Origin: Microcoleus vaginatus HSN003
GTDB taxonomy: Bacteria; Cyanobacteriota; Cyanobacteriia; Cyanobacteriales; Microcoleaceae
Assembly (NCBI RefSeq): GCF_022701255.1
Contig: NZ_CP031705.1
Coordinates: forward strand, 6,076,001 to 6,140,000
Reading direction: 5' to 3'
Length of the DNA stretch: 64,000 nucleotides
Part shown: in pieces, positions 26,902-36,019 of the stretch
Position numbering within the stretch: the stretch's first letter is position 1
Layout of the letters: the number at the start of each line of letters is the position of its first letter
Made by a program: the position numbers and the translations under genes
Notes under the pieces: model-generated
Databases searched by the model: none
Told to the model about the DNA's origin: nothing
The model's input: the letters and a program-made list of their open reading frames with translations, nothing else

Positions 26902-28551
26902 ATGACTATTCAAAAATTTGTTGTCACCGCCGACCAAATGCGGCAAATAGAAACGAGAATCTTTGCTGCTGGAATGCCAGTCGCAGCTTTAATGGAAAAA
27001 GTCGCGGGACTGATTGCTAGACGCATTCAGCAGCTTTTGAACGGGGAAGGAAGTTCGGCAACGAGTAGTCTACAGGATTTAACGGATAGAAGGAAAAGGC
27101 AAGAAGGAAAAAATCTTGTTAATTCTCAATTGCCAATTATCGGCGTATTGGTTGGGCCCGGACACAACGGCGGCGATGCTTTGGTTGTTGCCCGCGAATT
27201 GCACTTTCAAGGGTTCCAAGTAGTTATTTACTGCCCGTTTTCTCAACTAAAAGAACTAACAAAAAATCACGCTGATTATGCGCGTTGTTTAAATATTCCC
27301 TTTGTTGACAAAATTGAACCGCTGAAAAACTGTGATTTGCTCGTAGATGGTTTATTTGGATTTGGATTAGAACGAGAAATTATTAACGCCCCAGCCGCCG
27401 CCATTGACGAAATAAATAACTTAAATATACCAATTTTAAGTATAGATATTCCATCGGGAATTCATACAGATACAGGAGAAGTTTTGGGGACGGCTATCCG
27501 GGCAAAACATACATTATGTTTGGGTTTGTGGAAAATGGCATTTCTGCAAGACAGAGCCTTAGAATATATCGGCAGTTCCGAATTAATTGATTTTGATATT
27601 CCGGCAGCAGATATTGCAGAAATATTAGGCGAAACGCCAGCAATACAACGCATTACAACAGCCTCGGCAACTCAGCATTTGCCGTTACCCCGATCGCCAA
27701 TTTCGCACAAATACACCAACGGTCACTTACTAATTATTGCAGGTTCCCGCCGCTACAGCGGAGCCGCAATTTTGGCAGCCTTGGGAGCAAGAGCCAGCGG
27801 CATCGGAATGCTCTCAATTGCCGTTCCTGAGTCGATTAAACCGATGTTGAGCAGTCAGTTGCCAGAAGCATTAGTGATAGGATGTCCCGAAACCCACGCC
27901 GGTGCAATTAGCCAGTTGCCAGTAGCAATTGATTTGAGTTCTTATGATGCGATCGCCGCAGGGCCAGGTCTGACATTGGAAGCGGCAATAGCTGTAGAAT
28001 CTGTACTGGAGAGCGATCGACCTCTGGTGTTAGATGCTGACGGTTTAAATATCCTCGCTCAACTCGGCACAGTCCCGATTTTGTCCGAACGCTCAGCAGT
28101 GACAATTATCACGCCTCACCCGGGGGAATTCAAGCGTTTATTTCCCGCATTAGACGAAACCGGCGATGATCGAATTGCGGCAACTCAAGCAGCAGCTCAG
28201 CTTTGCGGTGCAACGGTATTGCTCAAAGGAGCCAAAGTTTGCATAAGTTGGAAGGATGAAGGCGATTCGCTACGGGATAGCTACGCTTCACGTACCATCA
28301 CCTACCTCAATCCCGAAAGCACCCCAGCCCTCGCCAGAGGCGGCAGCGGCGACGTTCTCACCGGCTTGTTAGGGGGACTATTAGCAACAGCGATCGCCCG
28401 CAAATCCCCCCCCCAATCAGTTGCAGCAACAGCAGTTTGGTGGCACGCTCAAGCCGGAATCATGGCTGCCAAAGAACGCACGGAATTAGGAGTAGATGCC
28501 TTCACTTTGACACAGTATTTAATTCCCACATTGCGAGAATTTGCTGAGTAA
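26902..28551 (+). CDS. nnrD: Bifunctional NAD(P)H-hydrate epimerase / ADP-dependent dehydratase
   Basis: Repairs damaged nicotinamide cofactors. The N-terminal YjeF_N domain (about 1-240) epimerises NAD(P)HX and the C-terminal ribokinase-like domain (about 265-545) dehydrates S-NAD(P)HX with ADP. Visible motifs are GPGHNGGDALVVAR (epimerase nucleotide/phosphate loop), the epimerase segment SIDIPSGIHTDTGEV, and in the dehydratase PLVLDADGLNIL, TPHPGEFKRL and ARGGSGDVLTGLLGGLLA. The two domains are fused as in E. coli YjeF/Nnr. A Ser/Arg/Lys-rich stretch of about 30 residues (50-80) lengthens a loop of the first domain. It is monocistronic. Confidence 0.95.
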   Translation: MTIQKFVVTADQMRQIETRIFAAGMPVAALMEKVAGLIARRIQQLLNGEGSSATSSLQDLTDRRKRQEGKNLVNSQLPIIGVLVGPGHNGGDALVVARELHFQGFQVVIYCPFSQLKELTKNHADYARCLNIPFVDKIEPLKNCDLLVDGLFGFGLEREIINAPAAAIDEINNLNIPILSIDIPSGIHTDTGEVLGTAIRAKHTLCLGLWKMAFLQDRALEYIGSSELIDFDIPAADIAEILGETPAIQRITTASATQHLPLPRSPISHKYTNGHLLIIAGSRRYSGAAILAALGARASGIGMLSIAVPESIKPMLSSQLPEALVIGCPETHAGAISQLPVAIDLSSYDAIAAGPGLTLEAAIAVESVLESDRPLVLDADGLNILAQLGTVPILSERSAVTIITPHPGEFKRLFPALDETGDDRIAATQAAAQLCGATVLLKGAKVCISWKDEGDSLRDSYASRTITYLNPESTPALARGGSGDVLTGLLGGLLATAIARKSPPQSVAATAVWWHAQAGIMAAKERTELGVDAFTLTQYLIPTLREFAE

Positions 28552-28833
28552 ACAATCAACGGTAGTTGGTAGGGTGCGTACCCCGCATCTTTGTATTTTG
28601 TAGGAGTATTTTGTAGGGTGTACACCGCGCACCTTACCGCTTGGTTTGTAGTGACAACGAAAGTCATCATAAAAATATTACAACTTGCATTCCTGACGGC
28701 AAACCCACGGGTAACTCAAACGAGTGACACTCACATGAGTGAGACTCGAAAAAGTGACTGTGCACTCACAAATCCCACCAGTTATACCTGAAATATCAAA
28801 GAACAAAACTTAAATCTTGAGAGGAACCACATT

Positions 28834-29364
28834 ATGTACACCGAAGAAAGAAGCTTGAACAATGAAACTATGGCTCTTGTCGCCGATACTACTCCTCAAT
28901 CAACTCTGGCATTTGCTGCAACCACTGGAGTAAACAAGCCCACGTTACAAATCGGTTCCACAGGTCAAGCTGTCACGGAACTACAACAGCTTCTATATCA
29001 TTGGGCATATTATTTCGGCCCGATGGACGGTATCTTCGGCGTCCAAGTTCAAAACGCGGTCAAAGGCTATCAACACCGCGTCTTTTTAAAAGAAGATGGG
29101 ATTGTCGGCCCTGTCACTTGGGAAGCACTATACTCTGGTGCACCTGTGAATATGCCGATCGTCATGAAGGGCAGTTCTGGTAATGCTGTTAAAATTGTTC
29201 AGAATGTCTTGAAAATCAATGGATACTATTTTGGTTCGATTGACGGATTATTCGGGACGATGACAGATGTAGCAGTGCGACAATTGCAACTTAGCAAGGC
29301 TTTACCCCAAGATGGAATTGTCGGCTACAGAACTTGGCACGCCCTCAGCAAGTTAGCGCACTAA
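28834..29364 (+). CDS. Peptidoglycan-binding protein with two PG_binding_1 repeats
   Basis: A 176-residue protein with two peptidoglycan-binding domains (about 38-98 and 110-170). Each has the LQxGSxGxAVxxLQxLL start and the FGxxxxxAVxxxQ...DGIVGxxTWxAL end. No catalytic domain and no classical signal peptide are seen, so export would need a non-classical route or the protein binds muropeptides inside. The ATG is preceded by GAGAGGAACC, a good Shine-Dalgarno. A palindrome-rich leader (about 28715-28750, GAGTGACACTCA...) precedes it. A hairpin follows the stop by 46 bp. Confidence 0.88.
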   Translation: MYTEERSLNNETMALVADTTPQSTLAFAATTGVNKPTLQIGSTGQAVTELQQLLYHWAYYFGPMDGIFGVQVQNAVKGYQHRVFLKEDGIVGPVTWEALYSGAPVNMPIVMKGSSGNAVKIVQNVLKINGYYFGSIDGLFGTMTDVAVRQLQLSKALPQDGIVGYRTWHALSKLAH

Positions 29365-29410
29365 TGACGGGTTGAATTCACTTTCAGTGATCGCCAAAAA
29401 TCGGTATATC

Positions 29411-29445
29411 AATTAGGGATTTAGGCTTTGCCTAAGTCCCTAATT
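29411..29445 (+). terminator. Hairpin downstream of the peptidoglycan-binding protein gene
   Basis: Two 16-nt arms (29411-29426 and 29430-29445) pair fully with one T/G position around the loop TTT. It lies 46 bp after the stop codon. No clear T-run follows on the plus strand, so it is a terminator-like or mRNA-stabilising hairpin rather than a certain terminator. Confidence 0.6.
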
Positions 29446-29765
29446 ATCGTTAAGGGGAATGCTGTGCGCGGGAAGGGCGATCGCAAATTATATTACCGTT
29501 CCCGGCGATGAAAAATATTCTTAACTTTGCCGTTTTTTTTTGTTAGTATATCGTAGGAAATAGAGAGTCACAATCCGGTTTATTTCCCTTCTGATTTAGT
29601 TGTAAATAGTTGCACTCAGAAAATTATTATTCTTATTCCGATACTTACCTAACAAGACTTAGGGATGGGGGGCTTATTCCCGGTTTCTACGAAAGATTCC
29701 AGGTTTAGGAACGAGAAATCTAGGAATCAACCGGGTTTTTAAGCCAAGCGCGCGCAAGTCCCGAA
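29446..29765. other. Intergenic region without a visible gene
   Basis: A 320-bp spacer between converging genes. It contains AACCGGGTTTTT and CCCGGTTTC words of the dispersed palindrome family (29677-29740). No open frame with a recognisable product was found. Confidence 0.6.
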
Positions 29766-30239
29766 CTAGCCTTTGATGAACTTTTCTAATTTGTGAGCCA
29801 TCTTCTCTACAATTCCCTCCGAACTATCTCCCGCCGATGCTTCAGCTTCAATACGCTTGACCGCATCCTCTGGAAGATTGAGCAACTGCACTAATTTTTG
29901 ATAAGCTGCTGCTTCTTCTGCGTTAATTTTTGGTTCGTCGGGAGTGCGAGAACTAGATGAAATCACTTCATAGCCCAGGTGCAGGACTAATTCCCTTTCA
30001 TCTTGAGTTTCTAGTTGACCGATCAACTCGTCAAGGGGGATATTTTGCATGATATAATCCCGCAGTTCTTGTTGCATTTGTTGTCCGTCGGTATCTGGGG
30101 CAAACAAACCGCAAAAGCGATCGAGCATTAAATTAACTTCTTCTGTCGCGAGTTGGCCGTCAGCCCAGGCCATAGAAGTAACAATCCTCAGCAGATTCAT
30201 CTGGCGGGGCGTAATTGATGGAGGAGGTGGGGTTTGCAT
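29766..30239 (-). CDS. TerB-like protein
   Basis: A 157-residue helical, acidic protein of the TerB/DjlA-N type. The start of the domain reads RQMNLLRIVTSMAWADGQLATEEVNLMLDRF, which has the usual A-x-x-DG-x-(I/L)-x-x-E-E pattern. The family is linked to tellurite or stress responses and to membrane-associated metal binding, but its role in cyanobacteria is not defined. The ATG at 30239 is preferred to a TTG two codons upstream. The 5' spacer (30246-30346) contains a heptamer array. Confidence 0.75.
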   Translation of the reverse strand: MQTPPPPSITPRQMNLLRIVTSMAWADGQLATEEVNLMLDRFCGLFAPDTDGQQMQQELRDYIMQNIPLDELIGQLETQDERELVLHLGYEVISSSSRTPDEPKINAEEAAAYQKLVQLLNLPEDAVKRIEAEASAGDSSEGIVEKMAHKLEKFIKG

Positions 30240-30253
30240 AATCAAAATTGGTT

Positions 30254-30295
30254 ATGGGGAATGGGGAATTGGGAATGGGGAATTGGGAATTGGTA
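30254..30295. repeat. Heptamer tandem repeat, units ATGGGGA/ATTGGGA
   Basis: Six consecutive 7-bp units alternate between ATGGGGA and ATTGGGA, ending ATTGGTA. The same unit type makes up part of the insertion in the EAL domain at 2622-3047. Confidence 0.85.
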
Positions 30296-30346
30296 ATTGA
30301 GCCTGATTCCTTCTTGTCTTTTATTTCCCCTTCCCCTTCATTTATG

Positions 30347-32248
30347 TCACAATTTCGATAGAGGAACTCCCAGCCATTCAGTAAAGTTTTGTTTCTGAGT
30401 AGCAGTGGGCTTTTCCACCGGCACGATCGAGTAGCGGCCAGGGCGGGGCGGCGCGAGAGTAACACGACAAGTCCGCAGTTCATCTTGGTGAAAAACTGTC
30501 ACCTCTATTGTGTCCCCCGGCTCATAATCTTTAAGCCTCTCACCCGCTTGTTCTGAATTTACCCGAAAACCTTCGATCGCCAGCAACTCGTCCCCAGCAT
30601 CAATTCCTGCCAATTGTGCCGGAGATCCTATTTCGACAAATTTAACCATTTCCCGCCCGTTTTCCGCTCCCAACGTCCAACCAGTGCGAGGCGTTTGCTC
30701 ACTTTCATCTACCCAAATTTGCAGCCCGAAAGGTTCCAGATATTGGTTGTAAGGCAACTCTTCTGTGCCGTCTATATAGCGTGCGAAAAAATCGCTCAAA
30801 TCGATGCCGGCGACTGACTCGATCGCACTTTGCAACTCTTCGGGAGTAAAGCCTATTTCTGCGGTCAGCGAAGGAGAATTTAACTGTCCATTTGATGTCA
30901 GATGCGCCGGCTTGGCCTCTGTTTCCGACTTCAGTTCAAAATCGTCGTTTTTACTGGAATTAGCATTGCCAAACTGCTGCCACATCAAACGCATCACATC
31001 GTCGAGCGATCGCTCGTTGCCGTGTCTGGCTCGAATCAACAAATCGAGTACAAACGAAACAACTTCCCCCTTCAAATAATAGGAAATCTGCGAATTATCG
31101 CTGTTAGCATCCCGGCGATAAAGTTTAATCCAAGCATCCCAGCTCGACTCACTGACAGGCTGCACACTCCGCCCCGGAGTCGTCTGCAAGCGAGTGATCT
31201 CCTTAGCTAGATTTTGAAAGAAACCCTTCACGCCGTAGATACCAGCTCGAAAAGGAATCACCAAATCGTAATAACTGGTAGTGCCTTCGGAGAACCACAA
31301 AGAAGGAGTATAATTTTCTTGTTCGTAGTCAAATACTTCCAGAGCTTTCGGTCGAATGCGCTTGACATTCCAGAGGTGAAAAAACTCGTGAGCCACCAAC
31401 TGAATAAAGCGTTCATACTTTTCCTTAGCCCGAAAACTAAAACGCGGATAGTTGAGAGTGCAGCACTCCTTGTGTTCCAAACCGCCAAAACCTGAGCCGG
31501 ACAAATGCAGGAAAAACACATAGCGTTCATAAGGCAAACCGCCAAACATTTTTGCCTCGACTTCGATAACTTTTTGGATGTCTCGAATCGCCCGCTCGGG
31601 TTCTAAGTTGCCTTTTCCCCACACAACTAACTGGTGGGTTTTTCCCATCACTTCAAACTCGTACACTTCGTGATAGCCAATCTCAAAAGGACTGTCTACG
31701 AGAGTGTCAAAATCCGCAGCAGCGAAAGTAAGATTTTGGCCAGAAACAGGCGGCAAAGTAGTAACGGCGCGCCATTCCGGTTGCGGGGGTACAACGGTTA
31801 CGGTGTAGCAATTACGCTCAAAACCCGGCAAGAAAAAGCATAAAGCTGCCGGATTGAAATAACCGTGAGTCGAGTCTAAATGATTGGTTCGCACTGTCAG
31901 TTCGTTGGCAAAAATGCGGTAGCGAACCGTGATATCTGACACCGAATCGGTATCGATTTGCCAGTGATTTTTGCTTTTTTTGCGCCAAGGTAAAGCTTGA
32001 TCGCCCGCCTGTGAGCTAAAATCTTGCAGGTGGCGGGCGTACTCTCGAACCAAATAAGAACCGGGAGTCCAGACAGGCATTTTTAAATCCAGAACCGGCT
32101 CCGACCAACCTTGCACGCGCAAAGTTACTTCAAAGAGGTGGGATTCAGGATTGGGCATCGCCACCGAATATTGAATTGTCGGTGCTGTTAGTTGCCCCTC
32201 ACTGTTGCCGGTCGCGGACGAAGTATCCAAACAAGTAACATCAGTCAT
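30347..32248 (-). CDS. M61-family metallopeptidase with PDZ domain
   Basis: A zinc aminopeptidase of the glycyl-aminopeptidase (M61) family, 633 residues, no signal peptide. The N-terminal beta domain (about 25-200) precedes a thermolysin-like catalytic domain with GSGFGGLEHK (251-260), the zinc motif HEFFH (287-291, in VAHEFFHLWNVKRIRP) and the third ligand Glu321 in WFSEGTTSYY. A C-terminal PDZ domain (about 530-600) carries GSPAQLAGIDAGDELLAIEG. Its ATG overlaps the stop of the preceding Crp/Fnr gene by four bases, so the two genes are translationally coupled. The physiological substrate is unknown. Confidence 0.93.
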   Translation of the reverse strand: MTDVTCLDTSSATGNSEGQLTAPTIQYSVAMPNPESHLFEVTLRVQGWSEPVLDLKMPVWTPGSYLVREYARHLQDFSSQAGDQALPWRKKSKNHWQIDTDSVSDITVRYRIFANELTVRTNHLDSTHGYFNPAALCFFLPGFERNCYTVTVVPPQPEWRAVTTLPPVSGQNLTFAAADFDTLVDSPFEIGYHEVYEFEVMGKTHQLVVWGKGNLEPERAIRDIQKVIEVEAKMFGGLPYERYVFFLHLSGSGFGGLEHKECCTLNYPRFSFRAKEKYERFIQLVAHEFFHLWNVKRIRPKALEVFDYEQENYTPSLWFSEGTTSYYDLVIPFRAGIYGVKGFFQNLAKEITRLQTTPGRSVQPVSESSWDAWIKLYRRDANSDNSQISYYLKGEVVSFVLDLLIRARHGNERSLDDVMRLMWQQFGNANSSKNDDFELKSETEAKPAHLTSNGQLNSPSLTAEIGFTPEELQSAIESVAGIDLSDFFARYIDGTEELPYNQYLEPFGLQIWVDESEQTPRTGWTLGAENGREMVKFVEIGSPAQLAGIDAGDELLAIEGFRVNSEQAGERLKDYEPGDTIEVTVFHQDELRTCRVTLAPPRPGRYSIVPVEKPTATQKQNFTEWLGVPLSKL

Positions 32249-32925
32249 TGACTTGCCAAATTAATCAAGTGCTTGAGATTGATCAAATGGATAGTTTGGC
32301 GGTCTGGATCGATTTTGATCCAACCTTTACTATCGAGTTTTTCCATAATTTTGCTGGTTTCATCTAGGGTGATATCTGTGACATCAGCTAAGTCTTCATA
32401 AGGAATATTGAAGATATCTTTGCCCTCAGCAGTTTTCTGACCGTAGTTTTCTGCCAGCTCGACTAAAGTATTTGCTAGTTTAACCGCTGGCTGGCGGTTG
32501 CGGAGTTGATAGCGGTGATTGGTTTGGCGCAGCCGCCGCACCATCAGTTGCAGCATCCGGTGGTGCAATTGCGGGTCTTTAAACAGGGTTTGGATAAATC
32601 GCTGAGCTGTTACACTCAGCAGCCGCACCGGCGATAGAGCAAGTACGTCATTCGATCGGGGAGATTCGTCCAGAATTGCCATTTCGCCGAAGAACGCACC
32701 CCGTCCTAAAATAGCCATTGATACAGCTCGATCGTTTGACAAGCGCCGGACTTTTACCCAGCCAGACACGACAAAGTAAATCGCGTTGCCCCAAGAATCC
32801 TCCATCACCACAGCTCGGCCCGGGGGATACTCATGCTTGACGGCATTTGATAGCAGTCCTCCCAAGGTTTCTGGGTTAGCACCCTTAAATAGAGGGAATA
32901 GCTCACTGAAAGCTTCTGTCTTCAT
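32245..32925 (-). CDS. Crp/Fnr-family transcriptional regulator
   Basis: A 226-residue regulator. The N-terminal cyclic-nucleotide-binding domain (about 10-125) contains VVMEDSWGNAIYFVVSGWVKV and GRGAFFGEMAILDESPRSNDV, which has the GE...R(S/T) phosphate-binding cassette pattern. The C-terminal winged HTH has IPYEDLADVTDITLDETSKIMEKLDSKGWI. Ligand binding (cAMP or other) is plausible from FGEMAILDESPRS but not certain. The ATG at 32925 is chosen over a TTG one codon upstream. It is coupled to the M61 peptidase gene by ATGA overlap. The 5' leader is formed by the end of an apparent IS200/IS605-like element, with no good Shine-Dalgarno. Confidence 0.92.
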   Translation of the reverse strand: MKTEAFSELFPLFKGANPETLGGLLSNAVKHEYPPGRAVVMEDSWGNAIYFVVSGWVKVRRLSNDRAVSMAILGRGAFFGEMAILDESPRSNDVLALSPVRLLSVTAQRFIQTLFKDPQLHHRMLQLMVRRLRQTNHRYQLRNRQPAVKLANTLVELAENYGQKTAEGKDIFNIPYEDLADVTDITLDETSKIMEKLDSKGWIKIDPDRQTIHLINLKHLINLASQ

Positions 32926-32936
32926 CAAAAAAATGG

Positions 32937-33440
32937 GTAGAAACTCCGTCCTTCTAGGACGGCTTTATATTGTCTTTTTTTGATTACTACCGCCTTGGGA
33001 CTGGTTGGCTCGGTGTGCTTTTGTGTTGCACTTTCAGCGGGACAATTACCGCCTCAAACTTCCCAGCCCTGTACGCATAGTGTTTTGCTCTTTCGAGCCT
33101 CCCTTTCGGGGTGATGTTAGCCTCGCCAAGGTTTAGTGAGCTTGTTGGGCTGAAAGCACTGCCCCAGTGACCTTAGAGCTGTTTAACCTTCAGCGACAGA
33201 GCGGAAAACTGGCTTCGCATTCTCCGGTGTCGTGACTCAAAAAACGTAGTCAGTTAAGACTTAGGCCCGTCAGAATGGCTTGTCAGATTACTCTTCCAAG
33301 CCTCACGCCTTTAGGCTGAGGTTCCTGACGCAAACTCGCGGAGGTGGGAAATATGATTAGGCGAGACCCAACAGCTAGGGAACGATCGATGTTTGGGAAC
33401 ACAAAGAATCTGTTGCTCCTTTAATTGATGATAAGGGTGC
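32937..33440 (-). mobile_element. Putative non-autonomous IS200/IS605-like element or remnant
   Basis: A GC-richer block without a transposase gene. Its end next to the Crp/Fnr gene carries a hairpin of the type CCGTCCT-AGA-AGGACGG followed by GAGTTTCTACCC, similar to right ends of IS200/IS605 (TnpB) elements. Other stem-loops are present, for example CCTCAGCC-TAAA-GGCGTGAGG near 33305. A 61-codon open stretch at 32987-33172 on the minus strand (GHWGSAFSP...QPVPRR) lacks a start and matches nothing I can name. The left boundary is approximate. It could instead be a structured RNA relic. Confidence 0.4.
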
Positions 33441-33489
33441 ACAGGCCCGGTTCACGTAAAATTGGTAGATTCTTTAATCTTAAACGGGT

Positions 33490-34374
33490 TTACAAGCCTG
33501 CCACTGCCTGTTGAACTTTGCCTAACAGAGGTTCTATGTAGCCCGGCCAGCCGATCGCGATTGACTGCGTGTGGGCCAGAGTCTCCGGCTCGATCGCATC
33601 TTTAGTCCACCTCAGCGGTTGACCTTGCAAGTCGCAACAAACCAATCCGGCTGCTTTTGCTAAAGCCAAAGGACCGGCGGTATCCCACACTTTAACTCTG
33701 CCGTTGAGATACAGGTACAAACCAGCTCGACCGAAGATAACTTCCATCACTTTTAAGCCAAAGCTGCCCAGCGAGTAAAATTCGGCTCCGGGGATGCTTT
33801 GGGCGATCGCCTGGGCGTAGTTTTTCTGGTCTTTGTCTCCGAGAATAATTTTACAATTTTCCGCTGTCGGGGCCGGGGGTTTGCACAGCGCGATCGGCTG
33901 CGGGGCTTGGGTTCCGACTGTTTGGAACAATCCCCAATCTTTGCCACCAAAATACATTTGGTCAAAAGCCGGGGCGTAGATCCAGCCGGCCACCGGTTTC
34001 CCCTCAAGCAGCAGCCCCACCATCGAGGCGTAGTGGAGTTTTCCCCGAATAAATTCTTCAGTCCCGTCAATGGGATCGATGCACCAGAGGCGCTGGTAAT
34101 TAGCCCCGTAAGCTGCTCTGGAGGCGGCGTTTTCCTCGGTGATCCTGCCATCTTCAGGAAACAAAGCGCTAAATGCTGCCGATAGTTGTCGGTCTAGGTA
34201 TTGATCGATACTCGTCACGTAGTCGTTGGGCCCTTTCTCGGAAACTTCAAAAGGTTCGGCTGCTAGCTTGTAAGCTTCTTGACCGCACTCGCGCAGGGTG
34301 TAGCGAATTTTTTGATCTTGCTCTGGAGAAATATACATGAGGTTAAACATAAATTCTTTAGCTAACTTCAGCAT
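33490..34374 (-). CDS. Inositol-monophosphatase superfamily protein, CysQ-like
   Basis: A magnesium-dependent phosphatase, 294 residues. The superfamily motifs are VTSIDQYLDRQL (first Asp), TEENA (Glu), LWCIDPIDGTEEFIRG (the DPIDGT motif) and the C-terminal WDTAGPLALAKAAG. The overall form, with IDGTEEF and an aromatic after it, is nearest to 3'(2'),5'-bisphosphate nucleotidase (CysQ), which removes PAP formed in sulfate assimilation. Inositol-phosphate or fructose-1,6-bisphosphate activity cannot be excluded. The first ATG is used; Met9 and Met13 are alternatives. It is monocistronic, next to the IS nest. Confidence 0.85.
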   Translation of the reverse strand: MLKLAKEFMFNLMYISPEQDQKIRYTLRECGQEAYKLAAEPFEVSEKGPNDYVTSIDQYLDRQLSAAFSALFPEDGRITEENAASRAAYGANYQRLWCIDPIDGTEEFIRGKLHYASMVGLLLEGKPVAGWIYAPAFDQMYFGGKDWGLFQTVGTQAPQPIALCKPPAPTAENCKIILGDKDQKNYAQAIAQSIPGAEFYSLGSFGLKVMEVIFGRAGLYLYLNGRVKVWDTAGPLALAKAAGLVCCDLQGQPLRWTKDAIEPETLAHTQSIAIGWPGYIEPLLGKVQQAVAGL

Positions 34375-34467
34375 AAAAGCTTAAGTCCTTGGAATCGATC
34401 GGCGCGTTTCACTGTTTTTGATTCGTACAGGATTTGCGCCCGGGTGTCCATAAACCCGGTTTCCTAA

Positions 34468-35829
34468 CGGGACTTAAACAAATTTCAAGCCCAAATAAAG
34501 CCCAAACTAGCTTTATAAGCAGAGAATACGTCCAAATTTTTGTTCAGCCATCTGACAAACCGAAAAGATATTGCGGTCCGAAAGGCTTCCAGCGCTTCTG
34601 TAAAGGTATTTAAAGGTTTATTTGCCCATTTACGTCTTAATCCTCCGGTTAAGGTATGCCAGAGAATAAAAGTGTATGCACAAAACACCAAAATTAAATG
34701 CCTCATTAAACTGCGTTTATCTCTGACTTGATATTCTTTTAGCCCTAACCATCATGAGAGCTTCCCGATAGAAAACTTCCACCCAATTTCTTTGGGAATA
34801 GGTCTTTACTACCCACTCCCCAGTTGCTGTTGATAACTCAACATTACTCATCAAATAATCAATTTCACTGGCTTCATCGCTAGTAGCTGCATTCATGACG
34901 ATGGCTACTACTCTCTTGCCAGTATACTTTGATAACTCGATTTCTCTTGTCGCTACCCATACCGTTCTGGGCTTTTCTAGTTGGAGTTGAATTTTACTGA
35001 AAGCCTCTTTCGGTAAAGTTTTTGCTAAATTATCTACTCGAATTTCCTCTTTTCCATCCCCCTTTTTTTGAATTATTACTTTACGGTTCTTGGCAATCCC
35101 TCCGATATATTTTAATTTTCTTTTCTCTACTTCTTGTAAAAAACTTGCGTTATTGCCATACCCAGCATCAATCAGCACTATCCCTGGTCGATATCCTCTG
35201 GCTAAACTTTGGTCTATTAAATCTATGGCTATTTCGGGTTTCTTTTTAAATTCTGGGTCGGCGTTTCCTTTGGGTAATGAGTCGGCTTTTTGATACAATT
35301 CTATATCTAAGGGTAAACTTTTGATGCCATCATATAGATGGGTAGTAACTGCTACTACACCATTCTCTGTTTTCCCAATTTCTCCAATGTATTGCCGTCC
35401 CACGACCTCTGTAAAATTACCACTTTTTCTATGCCCTGAATCATCTACAATCAGACTAAATCCTTGATTAATCTTAGTTTGGCGACACTGATTCATTACC
35501 TCCTCTTCGGCGTTGGTTCAGTTCACGGAATGACCAAGGTGCTGCGGTTAAAAAATGGTGTAATTTGTGGTAAGTCACTCCGACGGCGTTTGTCGCCATC
35601 TGCTTCATGTTTTTTCGCTCACTTTCGCCCAATAATCCGCCTAAATAGTTCCTAAACTCCCGTTTTTGGGCAATATGACCAAAGATATCGTCAAATCTTT
35701 GACACCATCGGTCAAAGCAGGGGGGCATGGCGGCGGGGGTGGTCTCTTTCATCGCTCATTTTTGAACGTTATATGCTTACAGAGCAAGCATTATAACTTA
35801 TTTAGCTCGTGTTTTTTGTTTAAGTCCCG
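34468..35829 (-). mobile_element. IS701-like insertion sequence (decayed)
   Basis: A 1362-bp element with terminal inverted repeats CGGGACTTAAACAAA. It is flanked by the 4-bp direct repeats CTAA at 34464-34467 and 35830-35833, which fit the YTAR target duplication of the IS701 family. It encodes one transposase split by two frameshifts. It sits in the spacer next to the CysQ-like gene. Confidence 0.88.
34485..35752 (-). pseudogene. IS701-family DDE transposase, three frames
   Basis: N-terminal part 35474-35752 (FDRWCQRFDDIFGHIAQKREFRNYLGGLL), middle part 34717-35496 (LIVDDSGHRKSGNFTEVVGRQYIGEIGKTENG, LIDAGYGNN) and C-terminal part 34485-34706 (RHLILVFCAYTFILWH). The first break lies near 35490, where AAGAGGAGG is followed by ATG, so the middle frame looks like a start. 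The second is near 34745, where GEW..YRE is followed by WLGLKEYQVRDKRSL in another frame. The catalytic DDSGHRK and DAGYGN segments survive, but a full-length protein cannot be made without two frameshifts. Confidence 0.88.
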
Positions 35830-35833
35830 CTAA

Positions 35834-36017
35834 CCATGAGGGCCGTTGCTATACAAGCCCCAGACAGGATTGGTGGAACTCACAAAAATTTAGACATGAG
35901 GGAGAACCCCCCAGATTCATCTGTAGAGTCAAATCTAAAATCTAAAATCTAAAATCTAAAATTGCTCGATCAGACCAGCACGTTCAACAGTAGAGGATAA
36001 AATCTTCTGAGGTTAGA
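35834..36017. other. Spacer with TCTAAAA heptamer array
   Basis: Short interval between two IS elements. It contains about four units of TCTAAAA (35932-35961). No gene is visible. Confidence 0.7.
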
Positions 36018-36019
36018 TA

